A stretch of 64,000 nucleotides of DNA from the NCBI GenBank assembly GCA_030430565.1, contig JAUIKS010000010.1, positions 1 through 64,000 on the forward strand, written 5' to 3'. A program made the translations under genes and the position numbers. The stretch comes from Polyangia bacterium (GTDB taxonomy: Bacteria; Myxococcota_A; Polyangia; Nannocystales; Nannocystaceae). Below are positions 37,022 through 47,200 of this stretch, in pieces (position 1 is the stretch's first letter; each line of letters opens with the position of its first letter). The notes beneath the pieces are model-generated. The model had not been told where the DNA came from and did no database searches. It worked only from the letters and a program-made list of their open reading frames with translations.

Positions 37022-37045
37022 CTCGGCTCGGCTCGGCTCGGCTCG
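37022..37045 (-). repeat. CTCGG pentanucleotide repeat in argS leader
   Basis: Four full units plus four bases of CTCGG (minus strand CCGAG) lie 18-41 bp upstream of the argS ATG. Being outside the coding frame, length change could alter the leader of argS mRNA. The adjacent bases TCTCG extend the pattern imperfectly. Confidence 0.75.
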
Positions 37046-37185
37046 TCTCGCCCGTATCGGGACGCGTGAGCCTAAACAGGAGGGCCCTCCCCTCGCAAAC
37101 GCGCGCTCGCGCGCGCCCGCAGAGCTGTCGGGTTGATCGCGAGCTAGTGCCGCGACGCCGGGGGCCGGGCGGTAAACTCACGCCT

Positions 37186-38889
37186 ATGTCGGGTCCAGCA
37201 CCTCTGATCGTCGAGCCGCCCGCTGGGGGCTTTGACCGCGCCGGGATACGGACGATCGTCAAGGACATCGGGCTGGCGAAGGCCGTGCACGGCCTCGTCC
37301 GCGCGCCCTTCGGCCACACGGTCTTGAGCCTGCGCATGCTCGACGCCGTGATCACCGGCGCCGACCTGGCGCTGCACGCCGGCGAGGCGCTGCACGCCGC
37401 GCTGCTCGAGGACATCGCCCGCACCGGCACCCTGGCGATCCCCGAGCCGACTCGAGACCAGCGCCTGTTCATCGGCGCGTTCACGGTCACCGCGCTGTGC
37501 GACGCGCTGATCGTCGCGCTCGCCGGGCTCGCGCCGTCGCCGGACGTCACGTCCGATCTCGACGCCGCCGGCCTCGAGAGCCTGCTCGAGCAGCCGCCGC
37601 GCGCGGTCATCGAGCGCCTGCTGGCGATGGCCGGCCGCTACCTCGAGATCCAGGCCAAGCACCACGCGAGCGCCGGCGCGCCCGACGTGGATGAGCGCGC
37701 GCGCTGGACCGCGACGACGATGCACGCCTTCATCGCCCAGCTGCGCGGCGCGGTCGAGCGCCTGACGCATCTCGGGCGCCTGCGGCCCTTCGGCGTGGCG
37801 CTCGCGCAGCGCAAGGTCGTGATCGGCGAGCGCCGCTACGAGGGCTTTCGCTCCCGCGCGCTCGCCGAGTCCGTCTGCGACCTCAAGCCGGTGCGCGTCG
37901 ACGACATCGTGGGCAACCGCGAGTACGTCGAGGCCGGGCTGCGGCTCGCCCGCGACGTCGCGGCCTACGACCTGCGGCGGCGCAAGAGCCCCAAGACCAT
38001 CAACCCGGTGCTGTTCGGCCTCGGGCGCCCCGGCTGCGGCAAGACCATCACCGCCCACGCGATCGGCAACTACTTCTTGGAGTTCTGTCGACAGCACGAC
38101 ATCCCGGCGCGCTTCCGCGTGATCCGGCGGACCGACTGGGCGAGCTCGTACCAGAACGCGAGCGCGTCGACGCTGATCAAGATCTTCAAGGAGGAGGTCT
38201 ACGGCTTCGACGGGGTGTGCGGGGTCTACTGGCCCGACATCGACACGGCCTTCGCCTCGCGCGCGAGCGGGCAGCTGCGCTCGGAGGAGAAGAGCAACCT
38301 CGGCGCGGTGTTCGGGATCTTCGACGGCACGCTGATCCCCCGCGACGGCAAGTGGTTCATGATGTGCGACGCGAACTACATGCAGATGGACGAGGCGACC
38401 GTCTCACGCATCGCGCAAAACCCCTTCACCGTGCGCGGGCCGACGAGCGCCGAGGACTACATCACGCTGCTGCGCGACATCCTGCTGCGAGATGTCCGAG
38501 ACAGCGTCTCGCCCGCGGACGAGGCCGGCTGGGCCGAGGTCGGCAAGACCTTAGTCGAGGCCGATCTCAGCGGTCGTCAGGTCGAGAGCGTGGCGGGGAA
38601 CATCCGCGCGCACGTCCAGGATTTTGAGTACCCGGCGCGCTACTTCAAGGCTGACTTCGAGGGCCGCGCGAAGATCATCGCCGAGCTCTCGCGCGTCGTC
38701 TCGACCCAGGACGTGCTCGCGCGGATCGCCGCGTACACCGAGTTCCAGCGCCAGGCCGAGGAGCGCGAGGCCGCCGAGCGCTTCGAGCGCGAGGTCGCGC
38801 AGATGGTCGAGCAGCTCAACGCCGGGCGCGCCGCGACCGCGCGGGCGGCCGCGGAGCTCGAGCGGGCGATCACGTCCGCCGAAGAGTGA
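37186..38889 (+). CDS. Orphan AAA+ ATPase, function unknown
   Basis: A 567-residue cytoplasmic protein. The N-terminal ~270 residues are helical and not recognised. The ATPase domain starts near VLFGLGRPGCGKTITAHAIG (Walker A GRPGCGKT). The Walker B strand appears as GVCGVYWPDID, the hydrophobic-Asp pattern; sensor 1 is likely the Asn in MMCDANYMQMDEATVSRI. A C-terminal helical region ends in a coiled coil rich in Glu/Arg/Ala. The start is ATG 37186; the upstream open frame lies antisense to argS. It is divergent from argS with no other partner. A close match to a named AAA+ clade was not found by eye. Confidence 0.75.
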   Translation: MSGPAPLIVEPPAGGFDRAGIRTIVKDIGLAKAVHGLVRAPFGHTVLSLRMLDAVITGADLALHAGEALHAALLEDIARTGTLAIPEPTRDQRLFIGAFTVTALCDALIVALAGLAPSPDVTSDLDAAGLESLLEQPPRAVIERLLAMAGRYLEIQAKHHASAGAPDVDERARWTATTMHAFIAQLRGAVERLTHLGRLRPFGVALAQRKVVIGERRYEGFRSRALAESVCDLKPVRVDDIVGNREYVEAGLRLARDVAAYDLRRRKSPKTINPVLFGLGRPGCGKTITAHAIGNYFLEFCRQHDIPARFRVIRRTDWASSYQNASASTLIKIFKEEVYGFDGVCGVYWPDIDTAFASRASGQLRSEEKSNLGAVFGIFDGTLIPRDGKWFMMCDANYMQMDEATVSRIAQNPFTVRGPTSAEDYITLLRDILLRDVRDSVSPADEAGWAEVGKTLVEADLSGRQVESVAGNIRAHVQDFEYPARYFKADFEGRAKIIAELSRVVSTQDVLARIAAYTEFQRQAEEREAAERFEREVAQMVEQLNAGRAATARAAAELERAITSAEE

Positions 38890-38983
38890 CTTAAGAGACA
38901 GGCCATTGCGCGCTCCCGGGCGAACGCGCGGTCGCGTCGCTTCTCGAGGGGGCGGCGTTGGCGAATTGTCTTATCGTTAATTC

Positions 38984-40015
38984 ATGCCTCGTTTGACTTG
39001 CTCTTCATTACTTATGTGTCTAGCGACATGTTCGTTCGGACTAGTCCTGGCCGCGTGCAACATCGGCGATGACGAGACCGAGTCCGGCGCGTTCACGGCG
39101 GGGCCGCCGTCCGGGTCATCCGCGCCCACGAGCGCGACGAACGCCTCCGCGTCGACGGATGACCCGACGATCGGCGAGGAGACCTCGAGCGGGACGACCG
39201 CCGGCGGCATGGGCGACGGTGACGGTGACGGTGACGGTGACGGGGATGGTGACGGAGACGGAGACGGCGACGGAGACGGCGACGGGGACGGAGACGGGGA
39301 CGTCTGTGACAACGGCTTCCTCGACCCCGGGGAGGAGTGCGATCAGACCAACTTCGGCGGCGAGACCTGCGAGTCGCTCGGCTTTCTAGACGGCGAGCTG
39401 GCCTGCGACAGCGTCACCTGCACCTTCGACACCGAGCTGTGCGTGAGCTCGATCTGCGGCAACGACGTCGTCGAGGAGGGCGAGGGCTGTGACGGCGCGG
39501 AGCTGGGCGGCGAGACCTGCGCGACCCAGGGCTACAGCGGCGGCGCGCTGGTCTGCGACGACAGCTGCGCGCTCGACCTCAGCGACTGCTCAAACGATTT
39601 CGTCGAGGACTGGGAGGAGGGCTCGATCGGCCCCGAGTGGACCCTCAGCGGGAACCAGTTCTGGACCACCACGACCGGCGATACGTACCAAGGGGTCTAC
39701 AGCGCCCAGAGCGGCACGATCAGCGACAACCAGGTGAGCACGATCCAGCTCACGCTGAACTTCACGCAGAGCGGGACGCTGTCGTTTTGGTACAAGGTCA
39801 GCAGCGAGGAGAGCTACGACGTCCTGCAGTTCTACGTCGACAACGCCCTGCAGGCCGAGTGGAGCGGCGACGTCAACTGGAACCAGCGCTTCCAGAACGT
39901 CGCCGCCGGGATCCACACCTTCCGCTGGGTCTACGAGAAAGACATCACGATCTCCGAGGGCTCGGACCGGGCCTGGATCGACGATATCGTGGGGACCAAC
40001 GCGGGGGTGCCCTAG
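38984..40015 (+). CDS. Gly-Asp-repeat lipoprotein with Cys-rich repeats
   Basis: A 343-residue predicted lipoprotein. The signal peptide ends in the lipobox VLAAC (Cys25). A Ser/Thr/Ala linker leads to 15 Gly-Asp pairs, then two Cys-rich units of the form CDNGFLDPGEECD...GGETC and CGNDVVEEGEGCD...GGETC, which resemble the Cys-rich repeats of myxobacterial surface proteins. The C-terminal ~130 residues look like a beta-sandwich (TLSGNQFWTTTTGDTYQG, SGTLSFWYKVSSEESYDVL) of carbohydrate/concanavalin type. Probably exposed on the outer surface, where Gly-Asp runs may bind calcium; that is inference. Confidence 0.8.
   Translation: MPRLTCSSLLMCLATCSFGLVLAACNIGDDETESGAFTAGPPSGSSAPTSATNASASTDDPTIGEETSSGTTAGGMGDGDGDGDGDGDGDGDGDGDGDGDGDGDGDVCDNGFLDPGEECDQTNFGGETCESLGFLDGELACDSVTCTFDTELCVSSICGNDVVEEGEGCDGAELGGETCATQGYSGGALVCDDSCALDLSDCSNDFVEDWEEGSIGPEWTLSGNQFWTTTTGDTYQGVYSAQSGTISDNQVSTIQLTLNFTQSGTLSFWYKVSSEESYDVLQFYVDNALQAEWSGDVNWNQRFQNVAAGIHTFRWVYEKDITISEGSDRAWIDDIVGTNAGVP
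39212..39301 (+). repeat. GGNGAY hexanucleotide repeat (15 units)
   Basis: Fifteen in-frame units of GGN-GAC (one GAT) encode the Gly-Asp tract. The third positions of the Gly codons vary and the first units are all GGT, so part of the tract looks recently expanded while the rest is older and diverged. Hexanucleotide length keeps the frame whatever the copy number. Confidence 0.95.
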
Positions 40016-40098
40016 CAGCTCGTGGCGAGAGCCCACGCGACGCCGCTGGGCTCGCGCGTTCGCTTGGACGCGGGCGCGCGCTTCGCTATCGTCCGGGC

Positions 40099-41115
40099 GT
40101 GGGCGAGACGACGACGGACCCGGGGGCGAGCACGAGGAAGACGGTCGATCCAGCGGTGAGCGACGCGGACGCGAGCCCGCGCGCGCGCTGGCGCGGTCCC
40201 GAACTCACGGTCCTCGACGGGACCGCGACGCTGTTTCGCGCCTACTACGGGATGCGCTTCGGTGACGATGGCCGTTTCTCGCTCGACGGCCTCGAGGTCG
40301 GCGCGGTGCTCGGCTCGCTGCAGCTGACGCTCGGCTACCTGCGGCGCGAGCGGCCCGAGCACGTGGCGATCGTCTTCGACTCCGGGCAGGAGACGTTTCG
40401 GAACCGGATCGATCCCCGCTACAAGGCCAACCGCGGCGACCCGCCGGCCGATCTCGAGCCGCAGTTCGACTTGGTGCGCGAGAGCTTCGAGGCCCTCGGC
40501 TTCGCGGTCTACGGCGTGCTCGACTACGAGGCCGACGACCTGATGGCGACGCTGGCCCGGCTCGCGCGGGCCGGCGGGATGGCGGTTCGGCTGGTGAGCC
40601 CCGACAAAGACCTCTGCCAGCTCGTCGTCGACGAGGCGCCGCCGGTCCGGCTCCAAGATCCGAAGTCCGGGAAGACGCTGGACGCGGCCGGGGTGCAGGC
40701 GCGCATGGGCGTGCCGCCGGAGCGCGTGGTCGACTACCAGGCGCTGGTCGGCGACAGCTCGGACAACATCGCGGGCGTGCGCGGGGTCGGCCCCAAGGCC
40801 GCGTGCGCGCTGCTGCAGAGCTTCGGCGACCTCGACAAGGTCTTCCGCAACCTCGAGCGGGTTCAGTACGTGAGCGTGCGCGGGGCCAAGGGCCTAGCGC
40901 GCAAGCTCGAGGCCGGGCGCGATGACGCGACGCTGGCGCGGCGGCTGGTCGCGCTGGTCGATGACGTCGCGATCGACGTCGACGCGGAGGGGGTCGCGGA
41001 CGAGACGCGCTGGATGGGTCCCCGGGGACAGGTCGCGGACGCGCTGTTCCACCGCCTCGACGCCCACGGGCTGCTGAGGGGGTACCGCGCGCAGTTCGAG
41101 CGCTTGAGCCGTTGA
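40099..41115 (+). CDS. Stand-alone PolA-type 5'-3' exonuclease
   Basis: A 338-residue nuclease resembling the N-terminal 5' nuclease domain of DNA polymerase I (or Xni/ExoIX). Metal-binding residues are seen in VLDGTATLFRAYYG, AIVFDSGQETFRN-RIDPRYKANR, YEADDLMATLARL and SPDKDLCQLV. The helix-hairpin-helix DNA-binding part is GDSSDNIAGVRGVGPKAACALL. The polymerase domains are absent. About 34 extra residues precede the domain. It likely acts on flap or RNA-primer ends in DNA repair or replication. GTG 40099 is the start chosen; no clear Shine-Dalgarno is seen and the longer frame is not nuclease-like. Confidence 0.9.
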   Translation: MGETTTDPGASTRKTVDPAVSDADASPRARWRGPELTVLDGTATLFRAYYGMRFGDDGRFSLDGLEVGAVLGSLQLTLGYLRRERPEHVAIVFDSGQETFRNRIDPRYKANRGDPPADLEPQFDLVRESFEALGFAVYGVLDYEADDLMATLARLARAGGMAVRLVSPDKDLCQLVVDEAPPVRLQDPKSGKTLDAAGVQARMGVPPERVVDYQALVGDSSDNIAGVRGVGPKAACALLQSFGDLDKVFRNLERVQYVSVRGAKGLARKLEAGRDDATLARRLVALVDDVAIDVDAEGVADETRWMGPRGQVADALFHRLDAHGLLRGYRAQFERLSR

Positions 41116-41143
41116 GGGCCTTTGAGTCGTGACGAGCCGGCGC

Positions 41144-42553
<1,410 letters not shown>

Positions 42554-42628
42554 GGGGTTGTGGGGGGCGCTCGGTGGTTTACGGGGGTGGTGGGCAAATA
42601 CACGTACGGCGCGTCGCGGGCGGCGCCG

Positions 42629-43009
42629 CTAACAGACGATCGTGCGCGCGCTCGCCATCCGGATAGCGACGAGGCCCAGCCCGACGCGCTGGATCCCTGG
42701 GCGGAGCGTGCGGCGGCCGTCGCCGTTGATCGGGCTCGGGCAGTAGTTGTCGACGCAGGTCGAGCAGGCGAGGATCGGGACTTTGAGGGCCGCGAGCTCC
42801 TCCATCAGCGTGTCGACCGTCGGGAATTCGGGGACCGAGGAGCCCTGGTTGGCGTCGGGCGCGGCCCAGTAGGCGCCGCGCATGCTCAAGACGATCGCGA
42901 CGTCGATCCCGGATGACCCTGCGGCCAGCGCCGACGCGAGCCCGAAGGTCGCGCGCTGGACGTCCTCGGGGCCCGAGAGCACGACGATCTGCAGTTCAGG
43001 GTCTTCCAC
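42629..43009 (-). CDS. DsrE-family protein
   Basis: A 126-residue small alpha/beta protein of the DsrE/TusD family, which carries persulfide sulfur between proteins. The start ELQIVVLSGPEDVQRATFGLASALAA and the hydrophobic strands match. The likely active Cys are in VPILACSTCVDNYC, which has three Cys in eight residues, more than the family minimum. It lies 21 bp after the dsrE2-like gene and 75 bp before the histidine kinase gene, all on the minus strand. Confidence 0.8.
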   Translation of the reverse strand: MEDPELQIVVLSGPEDVQRATFGLASALAAGSSGIDVAIVLSMRGAYWAAPDANQGSSVPEFPTVDTLMEELAALKVPILACSTCVDNYCPSPINGDGRRTLRPGIQRVGLGLVAIRMASARTIVC

Positions 43010-43030
43010 GGCGTCCTGTCTGCGGCGTCA

Positions 43031-43654
43031 TCAGATAAACAGCGTGAGCTTCGAGTCCGCGGCGTGCTCGAGGTAGGTGGCCGCGCCGCCGAAGTCACAC
43101 CAGTCGACCAGCTCCTCGCGCTTGATCCCCATCACGCCCATGGTCATCTCGCAGGCGACCATGCGCACGCCGAGCTCGCGCGCGACCTCGATCAGGCTGG
43201 GCAGGTCCTCGACGTTGTTGTCGTCCATGACCTTCTTGAAGAACGCCGGGCCGATGCCCCCCATGTTGAGGCGCGAGGTCGCGAGGCGGCCGACGCTCTT
43301 CGGGAGCAGCGCGGCGATCATCTTCTCGGGCAGGGTCTTGCCCTTGAGCGTCCAGCCCTTGCGCAGCGCGTTCAGGCCCCAGAACGTGAAGTACATCGTC
43401 ACCTCGAGGCCCATCGCGATCGAGGCCGAGGCGATGATGAAGGCCGCCATGAGCGGGTCCATCTCGCCGCTGAAGACCAGGATCGTCGCGCGCTCGGACA
43501 CGCCGCCCTGGGCGTCGCGCTGGGCGGCTCGCTGCTCGAGCGCAGCGAGCTGCCGCTGGAGCTCGCCGAATCTCTTGTCGAGCGACGTCTCGAGCTTTCG
43601 CTCGACGACTCGCTCGATGAGCGCCTCGAGCTCTGGGGATAGCGTCTGCGTCAC
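43031..43654 (-). CDS. DsrE2-type sulfur relay protein
   Basis: A 207-residue protein of the DsrE/DsrF/DrsH-like group (DsrE2). The N-terminal ~50 residues form a coiled coil (ALIERVVERKLETSLDKRF). The domain then reads ATILVFSGEMDPLMAAFIIASASIAMGLEVTMYFTFWGLNAL and ends GVRMVACEMTMGVMGIKREELVDWCDFGGAATYLEHA. The conserved Cys in ACEMTM is kept. DsrE2 proteins are often membrane-associated partners of TusA in sulfur transfer. It lies between tusA and dsrE with 67- and 21-bp gaps. Confidence 0.88.
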   Translation of the reverse strand: MTQTLSPELEALIERVVERKLETSLDKRFGELQRQLAALEQRAAQRDAQGGVSERATILVFSGEMDPLMAAFIIASASIAMGLEVTMYFTFWGLNALRKGWTLKGKTLPEKMIAALLPKSVGRLATSRLNMGGIGPAFFKKVMDDNNVEDLPSLIEVARELGVRMVACEMTMGVMGIKREELVDWCDFGGAATYLEHAADSKLTLFI

Positions 43655-43721
43655 GGGCTCTCCTCGGGGATCGCGGGTTGATATTGATACGCGGCGGCGG
43701 CGGGCTGCATCTGGCCGTCGA

Positions 43722-43943
43722 TCACTTCTTGCGGATCAGCGCCCGCTGCACGCGCCCGTCCTGCTGAAAGTCGACGAGCGTGTGCCCCATACGGCGCGTC
43801 CACGCGTGGACGTCGGCCTTGAACGCGGGGTCGTTGGCCTCTACGCGCAGCTCGTCCCCTTGGCTCATCGTCCGGATCGCTTTGCTGATCGCGACGATCG
43901 GCATCGGGCAATTGAGTCCCTTGCAGTCGAGTTCGACGGTCAT
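43722..43943 (-). CDS. tusA: TusA-family sulfur carrier protein
   Basis: A 73-residue TusA-like protein, a small carrier of persulfide sulfur. The catalytic Cys lies in the signature LDCKGLNCPMPIV; the rest (GDELRVEANDPAFKADVHAWTRRMGH) follows the family. The start ATG 43943 has AAGGAGCG about nine bases upstream. First gene of the minus-strand tusA-dsrE2-dsrE-(histidine kinase) group. No rhodanese or sulfur-oxidation enzyme gene is adjacent, so it may feed tRNA thiolation, cofactor synthesis or a sulfur metabolism outside the window. Confidence 0.9.
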   Translation of the reverse strand: MTVELDCKGLNCPMPIVAISKAIRTMSQGDELRVEANDPAFKADVHAWTRRMGHTLVDFQQDGRVQRALIRKK

Positions 43944-44228
43944 GGCGTTTCGCTCCTTGTATCCGCGCGGGGCGGGCCCTCGCGTGGGCGCGGGGAGGTG
44001 CGTTAAAAACCCCGCTCTAAGAACATAGCGAGCGCCCGTACGGTACGTTCTGGGAACGCTGTGCGCTGCAAAAATTACGGCTGCGCGCGAGCTTCTTCGG
44101 GCGCGCGGGGCCGCGCCTCGCCGCGTTTGAATTGTGTCTTTTGGGACATGCAATAACCGCCAGGCGCGTGACCGCGCGATGACGGCGGCGCGGCGCTCCG
44201 GGCGGTGTGTGGCGCCGTGGGTGCTCGT
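43944..44228. other. Leader region of the tusA operon
   Basis: 285 bp between the end of the WD40 kinase gene and tusA. An 11-bp palindrome (44037-44047, CGTAC-G-GTACG) lies about 95 bp before the tusA start and is a candidate operator. No terminator with a clear T-run was found after the kinase gene. Otherwise nothing recognised. Confidence 0.35.
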
Positions 44229-47200
44229 TCACCCCTCGAGCGTGTCGGTGGGCGCGCTCTCCCGCGCCTCGCTCTCCTGGCGCGTGCGGGTCGAGCTCAT
44301 CTGCTCGAGCCAGCGCCGCAGGCCCGGCTCGTCGCGGGGCAGGTCGTCATCCCAGATCCGCGCGGTGCCGTCGCCGGCGGTCGAGACCACGCTGCGGCCG
44401 TCGGGGCTGAACGCGACCGCGTGCACCGAGCGCGTGTGGCCGGCGAGGACGCGGCTCTCGGTCGTCTCGAGATCCCACAGCCGCACGGTCGCGTCGTGGC
44501 TCGACGAGGCCAGGGTTTTACCGTCGAGCGCGAGCGAGAGGTCCGTGACCGACGCGCGGTGCCCCCGCAGCACCGCGCGCGCGGTGCCAGAGCGGGTGTC
44601 CCAGATCCGGATGGCCTGCTCGCGCGACGCGGTGATCAGCGCGCTGTCGTCGGCGGTGAACAGCACGCGCGTGGTCCCGTTGCCGCCGACCTCGAGCACG
44701 CGCGGCGCCCAGCTCTGCGTGCTCCAGAGCCGGACGGTGTGGTCGCTGCTGCCCGAGGCGAGCGTGCGTCCGTCGTGCGAGAACGCGAGCGAGAGCACCG
44801 GGCCGTCGTGGCCGCGCAGGATCTGGCTTTGGCTTTGGCCTTGGCTGCTCGCGTCGTCGCGCAGCGCCCAGACGCGGACCGTGTGATCGCGGGAGCCGCT
44901 GGCGAGCGTGCCGCTGTCCGCCGAGAACGCGAGCGCGCGGATGACCTTGTCGTGACCGGCGAGGTCCCGCGAGGACCAGTCGCGCGTGTGGAACAAGCGG
45001 ATCACCCCGTGGCCGTCCCCGGCCGCGAGCGTCTCACCGTCGGGCGCGAAGGCGAGCCGGAACACGGCGCCGCCCGTGCCCGTGAGCGCGCGCAGGTGCA
45101 GGCCGGTCCGGTCCCAGAGGTGCAACGCGCCGTCGCGCGACGCGGTGACGAGCGTGGCGCCGTCGGGCGAGAACGCGATCGCGGTGATCGCCCGCGCGTG
45201 CTCCTCGAGCGCGACCGTGCGCCCGCTTACGCGGTCGTGGAGGTGGACGACGCCCTTCGCGTCGCCGCTGGCGACCAAGCGCCCCGTCGGGTCGACGCGC
45301 AGCTGCTTGACGTCGACGGGCTCCTCGCGCCCGCGCAGGACCTCCTGGGACGGCGCGGCGATCGGCCAGACGCGCGCGGTGTGGTCGGTGCTCGAGGCCG
45401 CGAGGCTCGAGCCGTCCGGCGAGAACTCGAGGCCAAGGACCGCGTCGTTGAATTTTCGCAGCCTGCGCTGCTCGCCGGTTTGGCGATCGATCAGCTCGAT
45501 CAAGCCGTCGGTGCGCGCGAGCGCGATCCTCTGCTCGTCCGGGGAGAACGCGAGCCGGGTGATGCCGCGGCCGATCTCGAACTCGCGCGCGGCCTGGGTC
45601 TGGAGGTCGCGCAGCGTCAGCGTGCCGCGCCTGTCCGTGAGCATGAGCTCGGCGCTGTCCGGCGTGAAGCCGGCCCAGCGCAGCTTCTGGTCGGGGTGCA
45701 GCCAGGGCAGCGGACGCGGCTCGCCGGTCTCGCGCTCGAGCAGCAGCAGACCCCCGGCCTCGGTGACCGTCGCGATCAGGCGACCGTCGGGGGAGAACGA
45801 GAGACTGACCATGGGGCCGCTCGGCTGGTAGGCGCGCGTCTCGTCGTCGGCTTCGCCCTCGCCGCGCAGCGCGGTCACGAGCAGCTCGCCGGCCTCTCCC
45901 TCGTGGGCGACGAAGCGGCCGTCCGGCGTGACCGAGAACATCGAGACGGCGCGCTTGGGCGACTTGTAGAACTTCTTGACGACCCTCGACTCGCCGGTCG
46001 CGAGCGTCCACAGGCGCATCGTCTGGTCGTGGGCGAAGGTCGCGAGCTGGGCGCTGTCGGGGGTGAAGGTGTTGGAGAACACGCCGGCCTCGTGCCCGCG
46101 CAGGATCGAGACCTCGCCGCTTACGAGGTCCCAGAGGCGGACGCTGCGGTCCTTGCTCGACGACGCGAGGTAGCGCCCGTCGGCGGAGACGCTGACGCCC
46201 CACACCTCGTCCTCGTGCCCGCGGTAGACTCGCTCGAGCTCCCCCGTGTGCACGCTCCAGCGCCGGATGGTGTTGTCGTCGCTGCTCGTGAACAGCGACG
46301 CGCCGTCGGGCGTGTACGCGACGTCGTTGACGGTCGAGGTGTGCCCGCGCAGGATCGTGGGCAGGCCCTGCGCGTGGGCGTCGGCCGCGATCACCCGGGC
46401 CGCGCTCCAGTCCGTAAACTGTCCCGAGAGCCCGGCGAGCAGGGTGATCGCGCGGGCCGGGTCGCGCTCGACCGCGATCCTCGCTTGCTCGAGGGTCAGC
46501 TCATCCGAGTGGATGTCAGCCAGCCTGCGCTCGGTCTCGGCCTCGGACTGCGCGGCCTCGGCCGCGGCGCGCTGCATGTTGGCGATGTTCTTCTCGCGGA
46601 CGATCTCGGACACGCTGATCGCCCCGCCGATCGCGAGCACGGCGAGCACGGCGAGCGCGGTGCGGTAGCGGCGGACGAAGCGGAACGCGCGCTCGAGCGG
46701 GGTGTAGCGGTGCGCGCCGACGATCTTGCCGGTCTGGAAGCGCCGCAGGTCCTCGGCGAACTCGCGCGCGGTCGGGTAGCGACCTGCGGGCTCGCGGGCC
46801 ATCGCCTTGTCGACGATGGCGCGCAGCTCGTCCGGCACGCCGCGCTGGACCCGGCGCAGCGGCGGCGGCGGCCCGGCGGTGACGCGGCGCAGCACGTCGA
46901 CCGAGTCGTCGCCGGTGTACGGGGCGCGCCCGCCGAGCACGTGGTAGAGGATGGCGCCCAGGGCGTAGACATCGGCGCGCTCGTCGACGGGCAGCCCGAT
47001 GGCCTGCTCCGGCGGCATGTAAGCGGGCGTGCCCATGATCGTGCCGGTCATGGTCAGGCCCTCGCCGGTGCTGCTGACGGCGCTCGAGCTGTCCTCGGGC
47101 GGCGTCGCGGCGGACTCGGAGGAGGGGGGCGCGCGCGTCGGAGAAGGTGTCTTCACCGACATGTCCTCGGACCTCGAGGCGCCGGGCCGCTCGCGCAGCG

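Noticed and set aside
38977..39312. A minus-strand frame with a Ser-Pro repeat.
   Set aside because: It is the complement of the Gly-Asp repeat of the lipoprotein; the + strand frame has a signal peptide, lipobox and Cys-rich domains, so the minus frame is not a gene.
44139..44152. A 12-base match (TTTTGGGACATG) between the secY upstream region and the tusA upstream region, considered as a shared regulatory site.
   Set aside because: A 12-base match is expected many times by chance in 64 kb, and the two contexts differ in strand and gene direction.
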